Source of the DNA: VRUE01 sp963702955 | Lineage (GTDB): Bacteria > Actinomycetota > Thermoleophilia > Solirubrobacterales > 70-9 | Reading direction: 5' to 3' | Assembly (NCBI GenBank): GCA_963702955.1 | Contig: OY969774.1 | Coordinates: 1,178,001 to 1,242,000 of the forward strand | DNA: 64,000 bases | Part shown: piece by piece, positions 49,887 to 57,758 of the stretch | Numbering within the stretch: the first letter of the stretch is position 1 | Layout: the number at the start of each line of letters is the position of its first letter | Notes under the pieces: generated by a model | Told to the model about the DNA's origin: nothing | What the model saw: only the letters and a program-made list of their open reading frames with translations | Database searches by the model: none | Translations under genes and position numbers: made by a program

Positions 49887-51281
49887 ATGAGCCGCGCCCG
49901 GAGACGCACCGTCAAAGCCCTGGTAGTGCTCGGCTCGCTCCTGGCCTTCCTGAGCGTCTTCGCGATCTGGACCGAGCGCCAGGCGCTCAACACCAACGAC
50001 TGGGTCGACACCAGCGGCCACCTGATCCAGAACGAAAAGATCCGCGCTGCGGTGGCCAGTTACCTGGTCAACCAGCTCTACGCCAACGTCGATGTCGAAA
50101 AGGAACTGGAAGGGATCCTGCCGGGCGAACTGAAGAAGCTCGCCGGGCCGGCGTCGGGGGGACTTCGCCAGGTCGCGGGCAACGGCGCCGAAGAGGTGCT
50201 GAAGACCTCGACCGCCCAGGAACTCTGGAAGGACGCCAACCGGGCCGCGCACGAACAGCTGCTGGCGGTGCTGGAAAACAAGAAGGAAGCGGTCTCGACC
50301 GCGAACGGCGAAGTCACGCTCAACCTCGGCAGCCTGGTCACCAACCTGTCCCAGCAGGTGGGGATCGGGGCTCAGCTGGCCGAAAAGCTGCCGCCCGACG
50401 CCGGCCAGGTGACGATCCTGCGCTCCGATCAGCTGAAGACCGCGCAGGACATCGTCGTCGGCATCAAGGGCCTGGCGCTGCTGCTCTCGCTGCTGACCCT
50501 GCTCGCCTTCGGCCTCGCGGTCTACCTCTCCCGCGACGGGCGCTGGGTGACGGTGCTGTTCTGCGGCATCGGCCTGGTCGCCGCCGGCTTCGCCGCGATC
50601 GTCTTCCGCGAGGTCGCGGGCGGAATCGTCGTCGGCCAGCTGGTCAAGGAAGAAAGCGTCAAGCCGGCGGCCGAAGCCGCCTGGTCGATCTCCACCTCGC
50701 TGATGGTCAGCATCGCGACGACGCTGATCGTCTTCGGCGCCCTGCTCGGGATCGCCGGCTGGCTCGGCTCGCCGACCGGCTCGGCCCGCTCGACCCGCCG
50801 CTTCATGGCGCCGGCCCTGCGCGACTACGCCCCCTGGGTCTACACCGGCTGGGCGATCGTCGTCTGCATCTACTTCCTCTCGGCGCCGATCCAGAACCTG
50901 CGCTCCTTCCTCACCACGCTGATCCTCGCCGGCTTCGTCGCCTTCGGCATCCACGAGCTGCGCAAGCAGAGCGACGAGGAATTTCCCGACGCCAGCTTCG
51001 CCGACTACTTCGGCGGCGCCAAGACCGCGGTGGTCGGCGCGGTCAAGAGCGCCAACCTCGGCGAGCGGGCCTCGAAACTGCGCCTGCCCGAGGTGCGGCG
51101 GCCCTCCGTCGGCGGCGAGGAGCCGACGACGGAGGTGGTTCCACCGGCGGCTGCGGCCGATCCCGAGGAAGCCCGGCTGCGGCGGCTCGAGCGGCTCGCC
51201 GAGCTGCGCGACAAGGGAGTCCTCACCGAGGAGGAGTTCGCCGCGGAGAAGGCCCGGGTGCTGTCAGGCGGCGAATCGTGA
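49887..51281 (+). CDS. membrane protein with C-terminal SHOCT domain
   Basis: 464 residues. One helix near the N-terminus (VKALVVLGSLLAFLSVFAIW), an external domain of about 170 residues (NTNDWVDTSGHLIQNEKIRAAVASYL), then four more helices between about 195 and 345. A cytoplasmic tail ends in a SHOCT motif (RLERLAELRDKGVLTEEEFAAEKARVL). The overall layout matches conserved actinobacterial membrane proteins of unknown function. SHOCT segments mediate oligomerisation. Confidence 0.82.
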   Translation: MSRARRRTVKALVVLGSLLAFLSVFAIWTERQALNTNDWVDTSGHLIQNEKIRAAVASYLVNQLYANVDVEKELEGILPGELKKLAGPASGGLRQVAGNGAEEVLKTSTAQELWKDANRAAHEQLLAVLENKKEAVSTANGEVTLNLGSLVTNLSQQVGIGAQLAEKLPPDAGQVTILRSDQLKTAQDIVVGIKGLALLLSLLTLLAFGLAVYLSRDGRWVTVLFCGIGLVAAGFAAIVFREVAGGIVVGQLVKEESVKPAAEAAWSISTSLMVSIATTLIVFGALLGIAGWLGSPTGSARSTRRFMAPALRDYAPWVYTGWAIVVCIYFLSAPIQNLRSFLTTLILAGFVAFGIHELRKQSDEEFPDASFADYFGGAKTAVVGAVKSANLGERASKLRLPEVRRPSVGGEEPTTEVVPPAAAADPEEARLRRLERLAELRDKGVLTEEEFAAEKARVLSGGES

Positions 51282-51287
51282 GGCGAA

Positions 51288-51360
51288 AGCCCGCCTCCGG
51301 AATCGAACCGGAAACCTCCTGGTTACAAATCAGGTGCTCTGCCAATTGAGCTAGGCGGGC
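51288..51360 (-). tRNA. tRNA-Thr (anticodon TGT)
   Basis: A 73-nt cloverleaf on the minus strand. The acceptor stem is GCCCGCC/GGCGGGC with discriminator T, the D arm is GCTCAATTGGCAGAGC, the anticodon loop is TTTGTAA, and the T arm is CCGGTTCGATTCCGG. CCA is not encoded. The anticodon stem (CCTGA/CCAGG) has an A31-C39 mismatch next to the loop. Confidence 0.95.
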
Positions 51361-51381
51361 GCGGTGCCGAATATAGAGAGC

Positions 51382-52389
51382 ATGAACGATGGCTCCGGCA
51401 CTGGTGAGGTCTCTTTCCGGTACCTACTACCCGAGGAGGGGCATCTGGTTAGCGAGGCGATCCGGATCGCCTACGGCGACAGCTACGACGTGCGCTGGGT
51501 CTACGACCCGGCGGAGGTCTCGGCGCGGATCGAGGCCGGCACCTACGTCTCGTTCGTCGCCGAGTCGGCGGCCGGGGAGCTGCTCTGCCACGAGGGGATG
51601 AGCCTGGCGGCGGCCGGCGACGCGGTCGGCCACTCCGGCCAGGCGGTGACGATGCCGGCGGCGCGCGGGCAACACATCTTCACCCGCACCAAGCGCCACC
51701 TGATGGACTGGGCGCGCGAGCGCGGGCTTGCCGGGATGTACAGCGAGGCGACCGCGGCTCACCCCTACAGCCAGCGCGCCAACCTCGAGCTGGGCGCCCA
51801 CGAGACCGGCTTCCTGCTCGGCTGGATCCCCGCCTCGGTCTCCAACGACGCCGCCGGGGAGAAACGGCGGCGGCAGTCCGCGGCGCTCTTCTACACGAAG
51901 CTGAACGACGGGCACGAGCGCGATGTCTACGCGCCCGAGCGCCACCGCGAGATCGTCGGCCAGACGCTGGCGCTGTGCGAGCTGCGCGGCACGCTCGCCG
52001 ACCCGCCCGCCGAAGCCGAGCTGCGCGCGCAGACCGAGCTCCACGTCGAGGTCAACGCCGACCACAACCTGGCGCTGATCACCGCCCACGCCCCGGGCGC
52101 CGACCTGGAGACGGTCGTGGCAGCCGAGCGCCACCACCTCTTCCACCGCGAATGCCTCGACGCCGTCTACCTCGACCTGCCGCTGGAGGACCCGGCGACC
52201 GCCCTCCTCGCCGACCACCTCGAGCGCCTCGGCGTCTCCTACGCCGGCGTCTTCCCCAACAACCGCACCGACGGCGACGTCCTGCGGATGCAGTCCCTGC
52301 ACCGTGCCCGGATCGCCGCCGACGATGTCGCCGTCGCCTCCGACCACGGCCGCGAGCTGCTCGACTACGTGCTCGCCGACCTTCCCTGA
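51382..52389 (+). CDS. GNAT-family acetyltransferase-like protein
   Basis: 335 residues from ATG 51382 (GTG 51364 also possible). The N-terminal half is GNAT-like: FRYLLPEEGHLVSEAIRIAYG, FVAESAAGELLCHEGMSLA, VTMPAARGQHIFTRTKRHLMDWARERGLAGMYSEATAAHPYSQRANLELG. The C-terminal half has no clear motif and may be a second, degenerate GNAT or a regulatory domain. The substrate is unknown. It is divergent from tRNA-Thr. Confidence 0.75.
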   Translation: MNDGSGTGEVSFRYLLPEEGHLVSEAIRIAYGDSYDVRWVYDPAEVSARIEAGTYVSFVAESAAGELLCHEGMSLAAAGDAVGHSGQAVTMPAARGQHIFTRTKRHLMDWARERGLAGMYSEATAAHPYSQRANLELGAHETGFLLGWIPASVSNDAAGEKRRRQSAALFYTKLNDGHERDVYAPERHREIVGQTLALCELRGTLADPPAEAELRAQTELHVEVNADHNLALITAHAPGADLETVVAAERHHLFHRECLDAVYLDLPLEDPATALLADHLERLGVSYAGVFPNNRTDGDVLRMQSLHRARIAADDVAVASDHGRELLDYVLADLP

Positions 52390-52411
52390 TGTCACGACGG
52401 GGGTGGGGGTC

Positions 52412-53176
52412 TTGAAGGTGGCGGTGATCGGCGGCACCGGAGCGCTGGGCAGCCTGGTGGTCGCCGAGCTGGTTGCGCGGGGCGACGAGGTTCTGGTCCT
52501 GAGCCGCTCGCCGGGTGCGGCAGCCCTGCCGAGCGGCACCTCGCACCGGCGGATCGACCTGGCGAGCGGCGACGGGCTCGCCGAGGGCCTTGCCGGAGCC
52601 GAGGTCGTCGTCGATGCCTCCAATGACAACAGGGAGGCTCAGAAGGTGCTGGTCAACGGCTCGAAGCGGCTACTGCCGGCCGAGGCAGGCGCCGGAGTGC
52701 GCCACCACGTCGCCATCTCGGTCGTCGGCTGCGACCGGGTGCCGATGGCCTATTACGGCGCCAAGGTCGCCCAGGAGCAGGCGGTCGAATCGGGGCCGGT
52801 GCCGTGGAGCCTGCTGCGGGCGACCCAGTTCCACACGCTGCTCGACTGGGCCTTCGCGAGCGCCGCCCGGTTTCGCGTCCTTCCCACCGGCACCGCCAGG
52901 GTGCAGCCGATCGACCCCGCGGCGGTTGCCGTGCGCCTCGCCGACGTGGCGCACGGCGAGCCGGCCGGTCGCCTTCCCAGTCTCGCGGGGCCGGCGGTGG
53001 AGACCCTGTCCGAGCTGGCGAGAACCTGGCGGCAGGCGAAGGGCAGGAGCCTGCTGCCGGTGCGGATTCCGATGATCGGGCGACGCGGCCGAGCGCTTCG
53101 AGCGGGCGGGCTCTGCGAGCCGGGCGCGGCGGCCGCGGGAACCCGGACCTTCGAGGATTGGCTGCGCGATGGCTGA
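52412..53176 (+). CDS. NAD(P)-binding (NmrA-like) atypical SDR protein
   Basis: 254 residues from TTG 52412 (GTG 52403 is an alternative with GGGGGT nearby). Atypical SDR start: KVAVIGGTGALGSLVVAELVARGDEVLVLSRSP, then AEVVVDASND and HHVAISVVGCDRVPMAYYGAKVAQEQAV, with YxxxK present. The C-terminus is helical. Such proteins sense NADP or catalyse small reductions. Its 3' end overlaps the next gene by 8 bases. Confidence 0.84.
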   Translation: MKVAVIGGTGALGSLVVAELVARGDEVLVLSRSPGAAALPSGTSHRRIDLASGDGLAEGLAGAEVVVDASNDNREAQKVLVNGSKRLLPAEAGAGVRHHVAISVVGCDRVPMAYYGAKVAQEQAVESGPVPWSLLRATQFHTLLDWAFASAARFRVLPTGTARVQPIDPAAVAVRLADVAHGEPAGRLPSLAGPAVETLSELARTWRQAKGRSLLPVRIPMIGRRGRALRAGGLCEPGAAAAGTRTFEDWLRDG

Positions 53177-53591
53177 GTCGACGAGATCCGCCCGAATCGC
53201 GCGAATCGCACTCTGGGTCCTCTTCCTCTCCGCCGCCTCGATCGGCCTGGTCGCGGCCGCGGCGCCGCACACCTTCTACGCCGACTTCCCCTTCTTCGCC
53301 CACTGGGTGGAGATGCTGCCGCCCTACAACCAGCACCTGGTCACCGACGTCGGCGGGCTCTATCTCGGCTTCGCGGTGCTCTTCGCCTGGGCCGCCTGGA
53401 CGTTGCAGCCGACGCTGGTCCGCGCGGTGTCGACCGCCTGGCTGCTGACGGCGGCAATCCACCTCGCCTTCCACGCCACCCACCTCGACGGCTTCGGCGC
53501 TGCCGACGCGATCGCCGAGCTGGCGTCCCTCGCCTTCCTCCTGGCGCCGCCGCTGGTCGCCATCTGGGCGGTCGCCGAACCGCAGCGCTAG
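53169..53591 (+). CDS. small integral membrane protein
   Basis: 140 residues with four hydrophobic helices: ARIALWVLFLSAASIGLVAAAAP, LYLGFAVLFAWAAWTL, AVSTAWLLTAAIHLAFHA and LASLAFLLAPPLVAIWAVA. Conserved-looking polar patches include HTFYADFPFF and QHLVTDVGG. No named family recognised. It overlaps the preceding SDR gene, so the two are likely co-translated. Confidence 0.75.
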   Translation: MAESTRSARIARIALWVLFLSAASIGLVAAAAPHTFYADFPFFAHWVEMLPPYNQHLVTDVGGLYLGFAVLFAWAAWTLQPTLVRAVSTAWLLTAAIHLAFHATHLDGFGAADAIAELASLAFLLAPPLVAIWAVAEPQR

Positions 53592-53608
53592 GCCGCTACC
53601 GTCCGCGC

Positions 53609-54745
53609 ATGGCGGCCGATGGAAAGTCGAGCGACGCGGGGGCCGATAGCGGGCGGATCGCGATCTACGGGGCGACCGGGTTCACCGGCACGCTGATCGC
53701 GAGGGAGCTGCGAGAGCGGGGCGCCGACTTCGTCATCGCCGGCCGCAGCCGCGGCAAGCTCGAGGCTCTCTCGGGGGAGCTCGGCGGCGTGCCGATTGCC
53801 GTTGCCTCGCTCGACGATCCGGCCGCCCTGCGCGAGCTGCTCGAGCCCTGCGCCGCCGCGGTTGCCTGCGCCGGCCCCTTCACCCTGCACGGCGAGCCGC
53901 TGCTCGCCGCCGCGGTCGAGACCGGAGCCCACTACCTCGACACGACCGGCGAGCAGGCGTTCATCCGCCTCGCCTTCGACCGCTACGGCGCACGCGCTGC
54001 GGAGACGGGGGCGGCGCTGGTCTCCGGGATGGGCTTCGACTACCTGCCCGGCGACATGATCGCCGCCCTGACCGCGGCTGGGATGGGGCCGCTTGAGGAG
54101 ATCGCGATCGCCTACCACGTCGCCGGCTTCGCGCCGACCCGGGGCACCGCCCTTTCGGCGCTGGAGATCATGCGCGGCGGCGATCTCCTCTGGGAGGAAG
54201 GCGGTTGGAAGCCGGCACCGCGCGGCGCGAACGGCGGCAGCTGGCGCTTCCCGGCGCCGACCGGCGAGGAGCGCGTGCTGCGCTATCCCGCCGGCGAGCA
54301 GATCACCGTCCCGCGCCACGTCGAGACCGCGCGCGTCAGGACGATGCTCAGCGGCATGGCGGTGCCGCCGCGACTGACGCCGCTGCTCGCCGCGGCGACG
54401 CCCCTGCTCGGGCTCGCAATGCGGGTGGCACCGCTGCGCGCCGCAACCGCGGCCCTGATCAACCGCCTGCCGGCGGGCCCGAGCGAGGAGGCACGCAAGA
54501 AGTCGAAGTTCGTCGTCTCCTGCGAGGCGAGGGCGGCCGGGCAGATCCGCCGCGGCACGGTCCGCGGAACCGACGTCTACGGCCTCACCGCAGCAAGCCT
54601 CGCCCAGGGCGCGATGCTCGCCGCCTCGCCGGGCTTCGACCGCGCCGGCGCCCTAGCCCCGGCCCAGGCCTTCGACCCGGCTTCATTCCTCACCGCGCTG
54701 AGCGACTTCCTGAGCTACGAGGTCAACCCGCTTCCCGCCGCCTGA
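53609..54745 (+). CDS. saccharopine dehydrogenase-like (trans-acting enoyl reductase) protein
   Basis: 378 residues. The Rossmann fold starts at RIAIYGATGFTGTLIARELRERG, followed by DFVIAGRSRGKLEAL, VACAGPFTLHGEPLLAAAVETGAHYLDTTGE and GMGFDYLPGDM. This pattern is shared by saccharopine-dehydrogenase-fold oxidoreductases, including the actinobacterial trans-acting enoyl reductases of lipid synthesis. The real substrate is unknown. It follows the small membrane gene by 17 bases. Confidence 0.83.
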   Translation: MAADGKSSDAGADSGRIAIYGATGFTGTLIARELRERGADFVIAGRSRGKLEALSGELGGVPIAVASLDDPAALRELLEPCAAAVACAGPFTLHGEPLLAAAVETGAHYLDTTGEQAFIRLAFDRYGARAAETGAALVSGMGFDYLPGDMIAALTAAGMGPLEEIAIAYHVAGFAPTRGTALSALEIMRGGDLLWEEGGWKPAPRGANGGSWRFPAPTGEERVLRYPAGEQITVPRHVETARVRTMLSGMAVPPRLTPLLAAATPLLGLAMRVAPLRAATAALINRLPAGPSEEARKKSKFVVSCEARAAGQIRRGTVRGTDVYGLTAASLAQGAMLAASPGFDRAGALAPAQAFDPASFLTALSDFLSYEVNPLPAA

Positions 54746-54749
54746 GGCC

Positions 54750-55460
54750 TCAGGCAGGAACCTCCCGCGAGTCGAGGTGGGAGGCGACCTTGCGCTTGAC
54801 CCGCTGCAGGGCGTTGTCGACCGTCTTCGTGTCGCACTCCAGGCGCTCGGCCGTCGCCTCGTAGGAGTGACCGTCGAGGTAGAGCGAGAGGACCCGGCTC
54901 TCGAGGTCCGAGAGCACCCCCGAGGTGCCTGAGAGGCAGGAGACGAGGCTCGCCAGCTCCTCGGTCGCGATCACCTGGTTGACCGGGTCGGAGACCGACG
55001 GGCCGGGCAGGATCTCGTCGAGGGTGGTGTCTGACTCGCCGGCCGCGGCGGGGGTCTGGCTGAACGAGACGTACTGGTTGAGGGGCGTGTGCTTGTTGCG
55101 GGTCGCGGTCTTCACGGCGGTGATGATCTGCCGGGTGATGCAGAGCTCGGCGAAGCTGCGGAAGCTCGACTCGCGGTCGCTGCGGTAGTCGCGAATCGCC
55201 TTGTAGAGGCCGAGCAGGCCTTCCTGGATCAGGTCGTCGCTCTCCCCACCGAGCAGGAAGTAGGAGGAGGCCTTCAGCCGGACGAAGCCGCGGTAGCGGC
55301 GGACGATCGCGTCGTAGGCGTCGGTCCGCCCCTCCTTCGCGAGGGCGACCAGGTAGTGATCATCAAGCTCAGGTTGAGGGTTACTTTCAAGCGGGCGGGT
55401 GGAGCCGTTGAGGCGCCCGGTCGGGAGTCGTAGTTCCTGCGTAGGCGTAGATAGAGCCAC
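54750..55460 (-). CDS. sigH: SigH-like RNA polymerase sigma factor
   Basis: 236 residues from GTG 55460, which has AAGGAGAAGGA upstream; the frame continues to 55559 without a better start. Region 2 reads FVRLKASSYFLLGGESDDLIQEGLLGLYKAIRDYRSDRESSFRSFAELCITRQIITAVKTATR, nearly the Bacillus SigH sequence, and region 4 reads LSDLESRVLSLYLDGHSYEATAERLECDTKTVDNALQRVKRK. A region 3-like linker (NKHTPLNQYVSFSQ) is also SigH-like. In Bacillus this factor drives early sporulation and stationary-phase genes. The N-terminal 35 residues are unique. Confidence 0.9.
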   Translation of the reverse strand: MALSTPTQELRLPTGRLNGSTRPLESNPQPELDDHYLVALAKEGRTDAYDAIVRRYRGFVRLKASSYFLLGGESDDLIQEGLLGLYKAIRDYRSDRESSFRSFAELCITRQIITAVKTATRNKHTPLNQYVSFSQTPAAAGESDTTLDEILPGPSVSDPVNQVIATEELASLVSCLSGTSGVLSDLESRVLSLYLDGHSYEATAERLECDTKTVDNALQRVKRKVASHLDSREVPA

Positions 55461-55576
55461 AGATCCTTCTCCTTTTCGAGATGAAGGGTCGTGGCGCCGA
55501 TTACCTCCCCTGAGGCGCCCCTTTTCGGTAGGTGATCTCAGACTCAAGCTGAGGTTCACCCTTTATAGGCGCGGTA

Positions 55577-55604
55577 GTCTTACCGCCCCGCGGAGTTCTG
55601 TCAA
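55577..55604 (-). promoter_or_regulatory. putative promoter of the SigH-like gene
   Basis: On the minus strand a perfect -35 TTGACA (55604-55599) is followed after 16 bases by TAAGAC (55582-55577), about 120 bases upstream of GTG 55460. A second -10-like TATAAA lies closer, at about 55567. This is the best consensus -35 I noticed in the window. Confidence 0.55.
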
Positions 55605-55641
55605 CCCCGAACTGACGTTCGTGCAACCGCCGTTGCAGTTG

Positions 55642-56295
55642 CTAGCGCTGCCTGAGCGCCTCGAACAGCAGCGCGGTCGCCGCCGCGGAGACGTTCAGCG
55701 ACTCGACCCTGCCCCGCCGCGGCAGCGCGAGGAGGCCGTCGCAGGCAGAGGCGACCCGCGGGCGGATGCCCTTCCCCTCGCCGCCGAGGACGAGCACCGT
55801 GGAGTCGCTCAAGTCGACCCCCCACGGCGCCTGGCCCGCGTCCGCGTCGCCGCCCCAGATCCAGAAGCCGGCCCGCTTCGCCTCGCCGAGCCAGTCGGCG
55901 AGATTGCGGACCCGGGCGACGGCGAGGTGCTCGACCGCCCCCGCCGACGCCTTGCAGACGACCGCGGTCACCTCGGCCGAGCGGCGCTCGGGGATGACGA
56001 CGCCGGCGACGCCGGCGAACTCGGCCGAACGGCAGATCGCCCCCAGGTTACGCGGATCCTGCACCTGGTCCAGCGCCAGGATCAACCCGCCCTCGCGCCG
56101 CAGCAACGCGTTCGGGTCGGCGTAGGGATACGGATCGACCTCGGCAACCACGCCTTGGTGGTCAGGCGAACCGCAAAGCCGCTCCAGCTCCTCGACAGAG
56201 GTCTCCGGCGCCCGCCAGACCCGGCGCACCCGTCGCCTCCCCCGCTCCGCCTCCTCGACCGGGCGACGGCCGTAGATGATCTGGCCGTCGGCCAC
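55642..56295 (-). CDS. SpoU/TrmH-family RNA 2'-O-methyltransferase (RlmB-like)
   Basis: 217 residues from GTG 56295. The short N-terminal substrate domain (IIYGRRPVEEAERGRRRV) and the SPOUT knot are present: ILALDQVQDPRNLGAICRSAEFAGVAGVVIPERR (motif 1), VLVLGGEGKGIRP (motif 2) and LPRRGRVESLNVSAAATALLFEALRQR (motif 3). It methylates 23S rRNA or tRNA ribose. It begins 2 bases after the cysS stop. The N-terminal domain is shorter than in E. coli RlmB. Confidence 0.88.
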   Translation of the reverse strand: MADGQIIYGRRPVEEAERGRRRVRRVWRAPETSVEELERLCGSPDHQGVVAEVDPYPYADPNALLRREGGLILALDQVQDPRNLGAICRSAEFAGVAGVVIPERRSAEVTAVVCKASAGAVEHLAVARVRNLADWLGEAKRAGFWIWGGDADAGQAPWGVDLSDSTVLVLGGEGKGIRPRVASACDGLLALPRRGRVESLNVSAAATALLFEALRQR

Positions 56296-56297
56296 GC

Positions 56298-57731
56298 TCA
56301 GGCCTTTGGGACGAGCTTGGCGCCATCGGCAGAGTCGCGGACTTCATAGCCCAGCTCGGCCAGCTCGTCGCGGATCTCATCGGCCCGGTCGAAGTCCTTC
56401 TCCGCCCTCGCCTCCTCCCGCTCCGCCAGCAATTCCGCAGGCGATATCGCTTCTCCCCGCGCTTTCAGCTCAACTTTGGCCGTGAGGGCCGCTTCGCCGG
56501 CCTTCTCAGTCGCGAGCGAATCGAGCCCGACCAGCTCGAGCATCTCGCGCACCGCCTCGGGCGCCCCGGCGATGTCCTCGCGGTTAGCTTCCCCAACCAG
56601 CTCGAAGACCTCGGCCATCGCCCGCGGCGTGTTGAAGTCGTCGGCCAACGCGTCACGAAACGCACTCTCCCGCGCCGCGACAATCCCCTTCCCGTCGGAC
56701 GTGCCGGTGATTGACCGCCCAATATGGTGGTCAATCACCGGCACGTCCTCCACGGGGTGCTCGCGGAAGAAGTTGCGCAGGCGCTCGACCCGCGCCGCGG
56801 CCTGGTCCATCTGCTCGGCGCCAAAAGCGAGCGGCTGACGGTAGTGGCCGGAGATCAGGTAGTCGACGACCGCCTCGCGGCCATAGCGGTCGAGCGCCTC
56901 CGAGAGCTGGAAGATGTTGCCCTCCGACTTCGACATCTTCGCGGCGTCGGTCTCGATCATCCCGTTGTGCATCCAGACCCGGGCGAAGGGTCAACCGGCG
57001 GCCTCCGACTGGGCGATCTCGTTCTCGTGATGGGGGAAGACCAGGTCCGAGCCGCCCCCGTGGATCGCGAAGGACGGTCCCAGCTCAGCCTCCGCCATCG
57101 CCGAGCACTCGATGTGCCAGCCGGGCCGGCCGGGCCCCCAGGGGGAGTCCCAGGAGGTGTCCTCGCCCTCCTTGTGGGCCTTCCAGAGGGCGAAGTCGAG
57201 GGGGCTCTCCTTGAGCGACTCCGACCCGGCCTCCTCGCCCTGATCCATGTCCTCGGTGCGCCGGTTCGACAGCTTGCCGTAGCCGTCGAAGCTGCGGACG
57301 CGAAAGTAGACGTCCCCACCGGACTCATACGCATGGCCCGAATCGACCAGGTCCGAAATCAACCCGACGATCCCCCCGATCGTCTCGCTAGCCAGCGGCT
57401 CCGCGTCGGGCCGGCCCAGTCCCAACCGATCGGTGTCCTCGAAATAGGCGGCGGTCATCCGCCCCGCAAACTCCTCCGACGGCTCCGAGACGGCTTTCGC
57501 CGCCTCATAGATCTTGTCGTTGATGTCGGTGACGTTGACGACCAACTTCGCCCGGTAGCCCTCCGACCGCAAAAACCGGGCAAGCAGAGAGAAGACGACA
57601 AAGGGTCGCGCATTGCCGATGTGAATCCGGCTGTAGACAGTAGGCCCGCACGCATAGATCCCAACATCAGCTTCTGGGTCAAGGCTGACGAGACTCCCGC
57701 TCAGCGTGTCTTTGATCCGCACCTCCCGCAT
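56298..57731 (-). CDS. cysS: cysteinyl-tRNA synthetase with an in-frame UGA codon
   Basis: 477 sense codons plus an internal TGA. The N-part (residues 1-246) has the zinc Cys28 in YACGPTVY, HIGN at 37-40, Cys209 in HIECSAMAEAELG and HHENEIAQSEAAG. Codon 247 (56993-56991) is TGA, after which the same frame continues as PFARVWMHNGMIETDAAKMSKSEGN with the KMSKS loop and the C-terminal helical domain. The position is variable in homologues, so a CGA-to-TGA change is the simplest origin. Repeat A3 adds about 17 residues (329-345) in a linker. The enzyme is essential, so a sequencing error, readthrough or a second cysS must be considered. Confidence 0.85.
56697..56748 (-). repeat. family A palindromic element, copy A3, inside cysS
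   Basis: A 52-bp palindrome with 16-bp near-perfect arms (GGACGTGCC...GGCACGTCC ends). It is 49/52 identical to the reverse complement of A2. In the cysS frame it is translated as DVPVIDHHIGRSITGTS, placed between FFREHPVE and DGKGIVAARESAFRDALADDFNTP, where other CysS proteins have a linker of variable length. The coding frame is kept on both sides. Confidence 0.9.
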
Positions 57732-57758
57732 GGTCGCGGGGATGCTAAAGGGGGAGCG

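Noticed and set aside
55361..55565. AAGCTcAGGTT / AAGCTgAGGTT similarity near the SigH start as regulatory direct repeats
   Set aside because: Short and imperfect, and one copy is inside coding sequence; chance is sufficient.
56298..56972. A separate gene for the C-terminal half of CysS starting at ATG 56972
   Set aside because: There is no ribosome-binding site, the frame is identical to the N-terminal half, and only the single TGA separates them.
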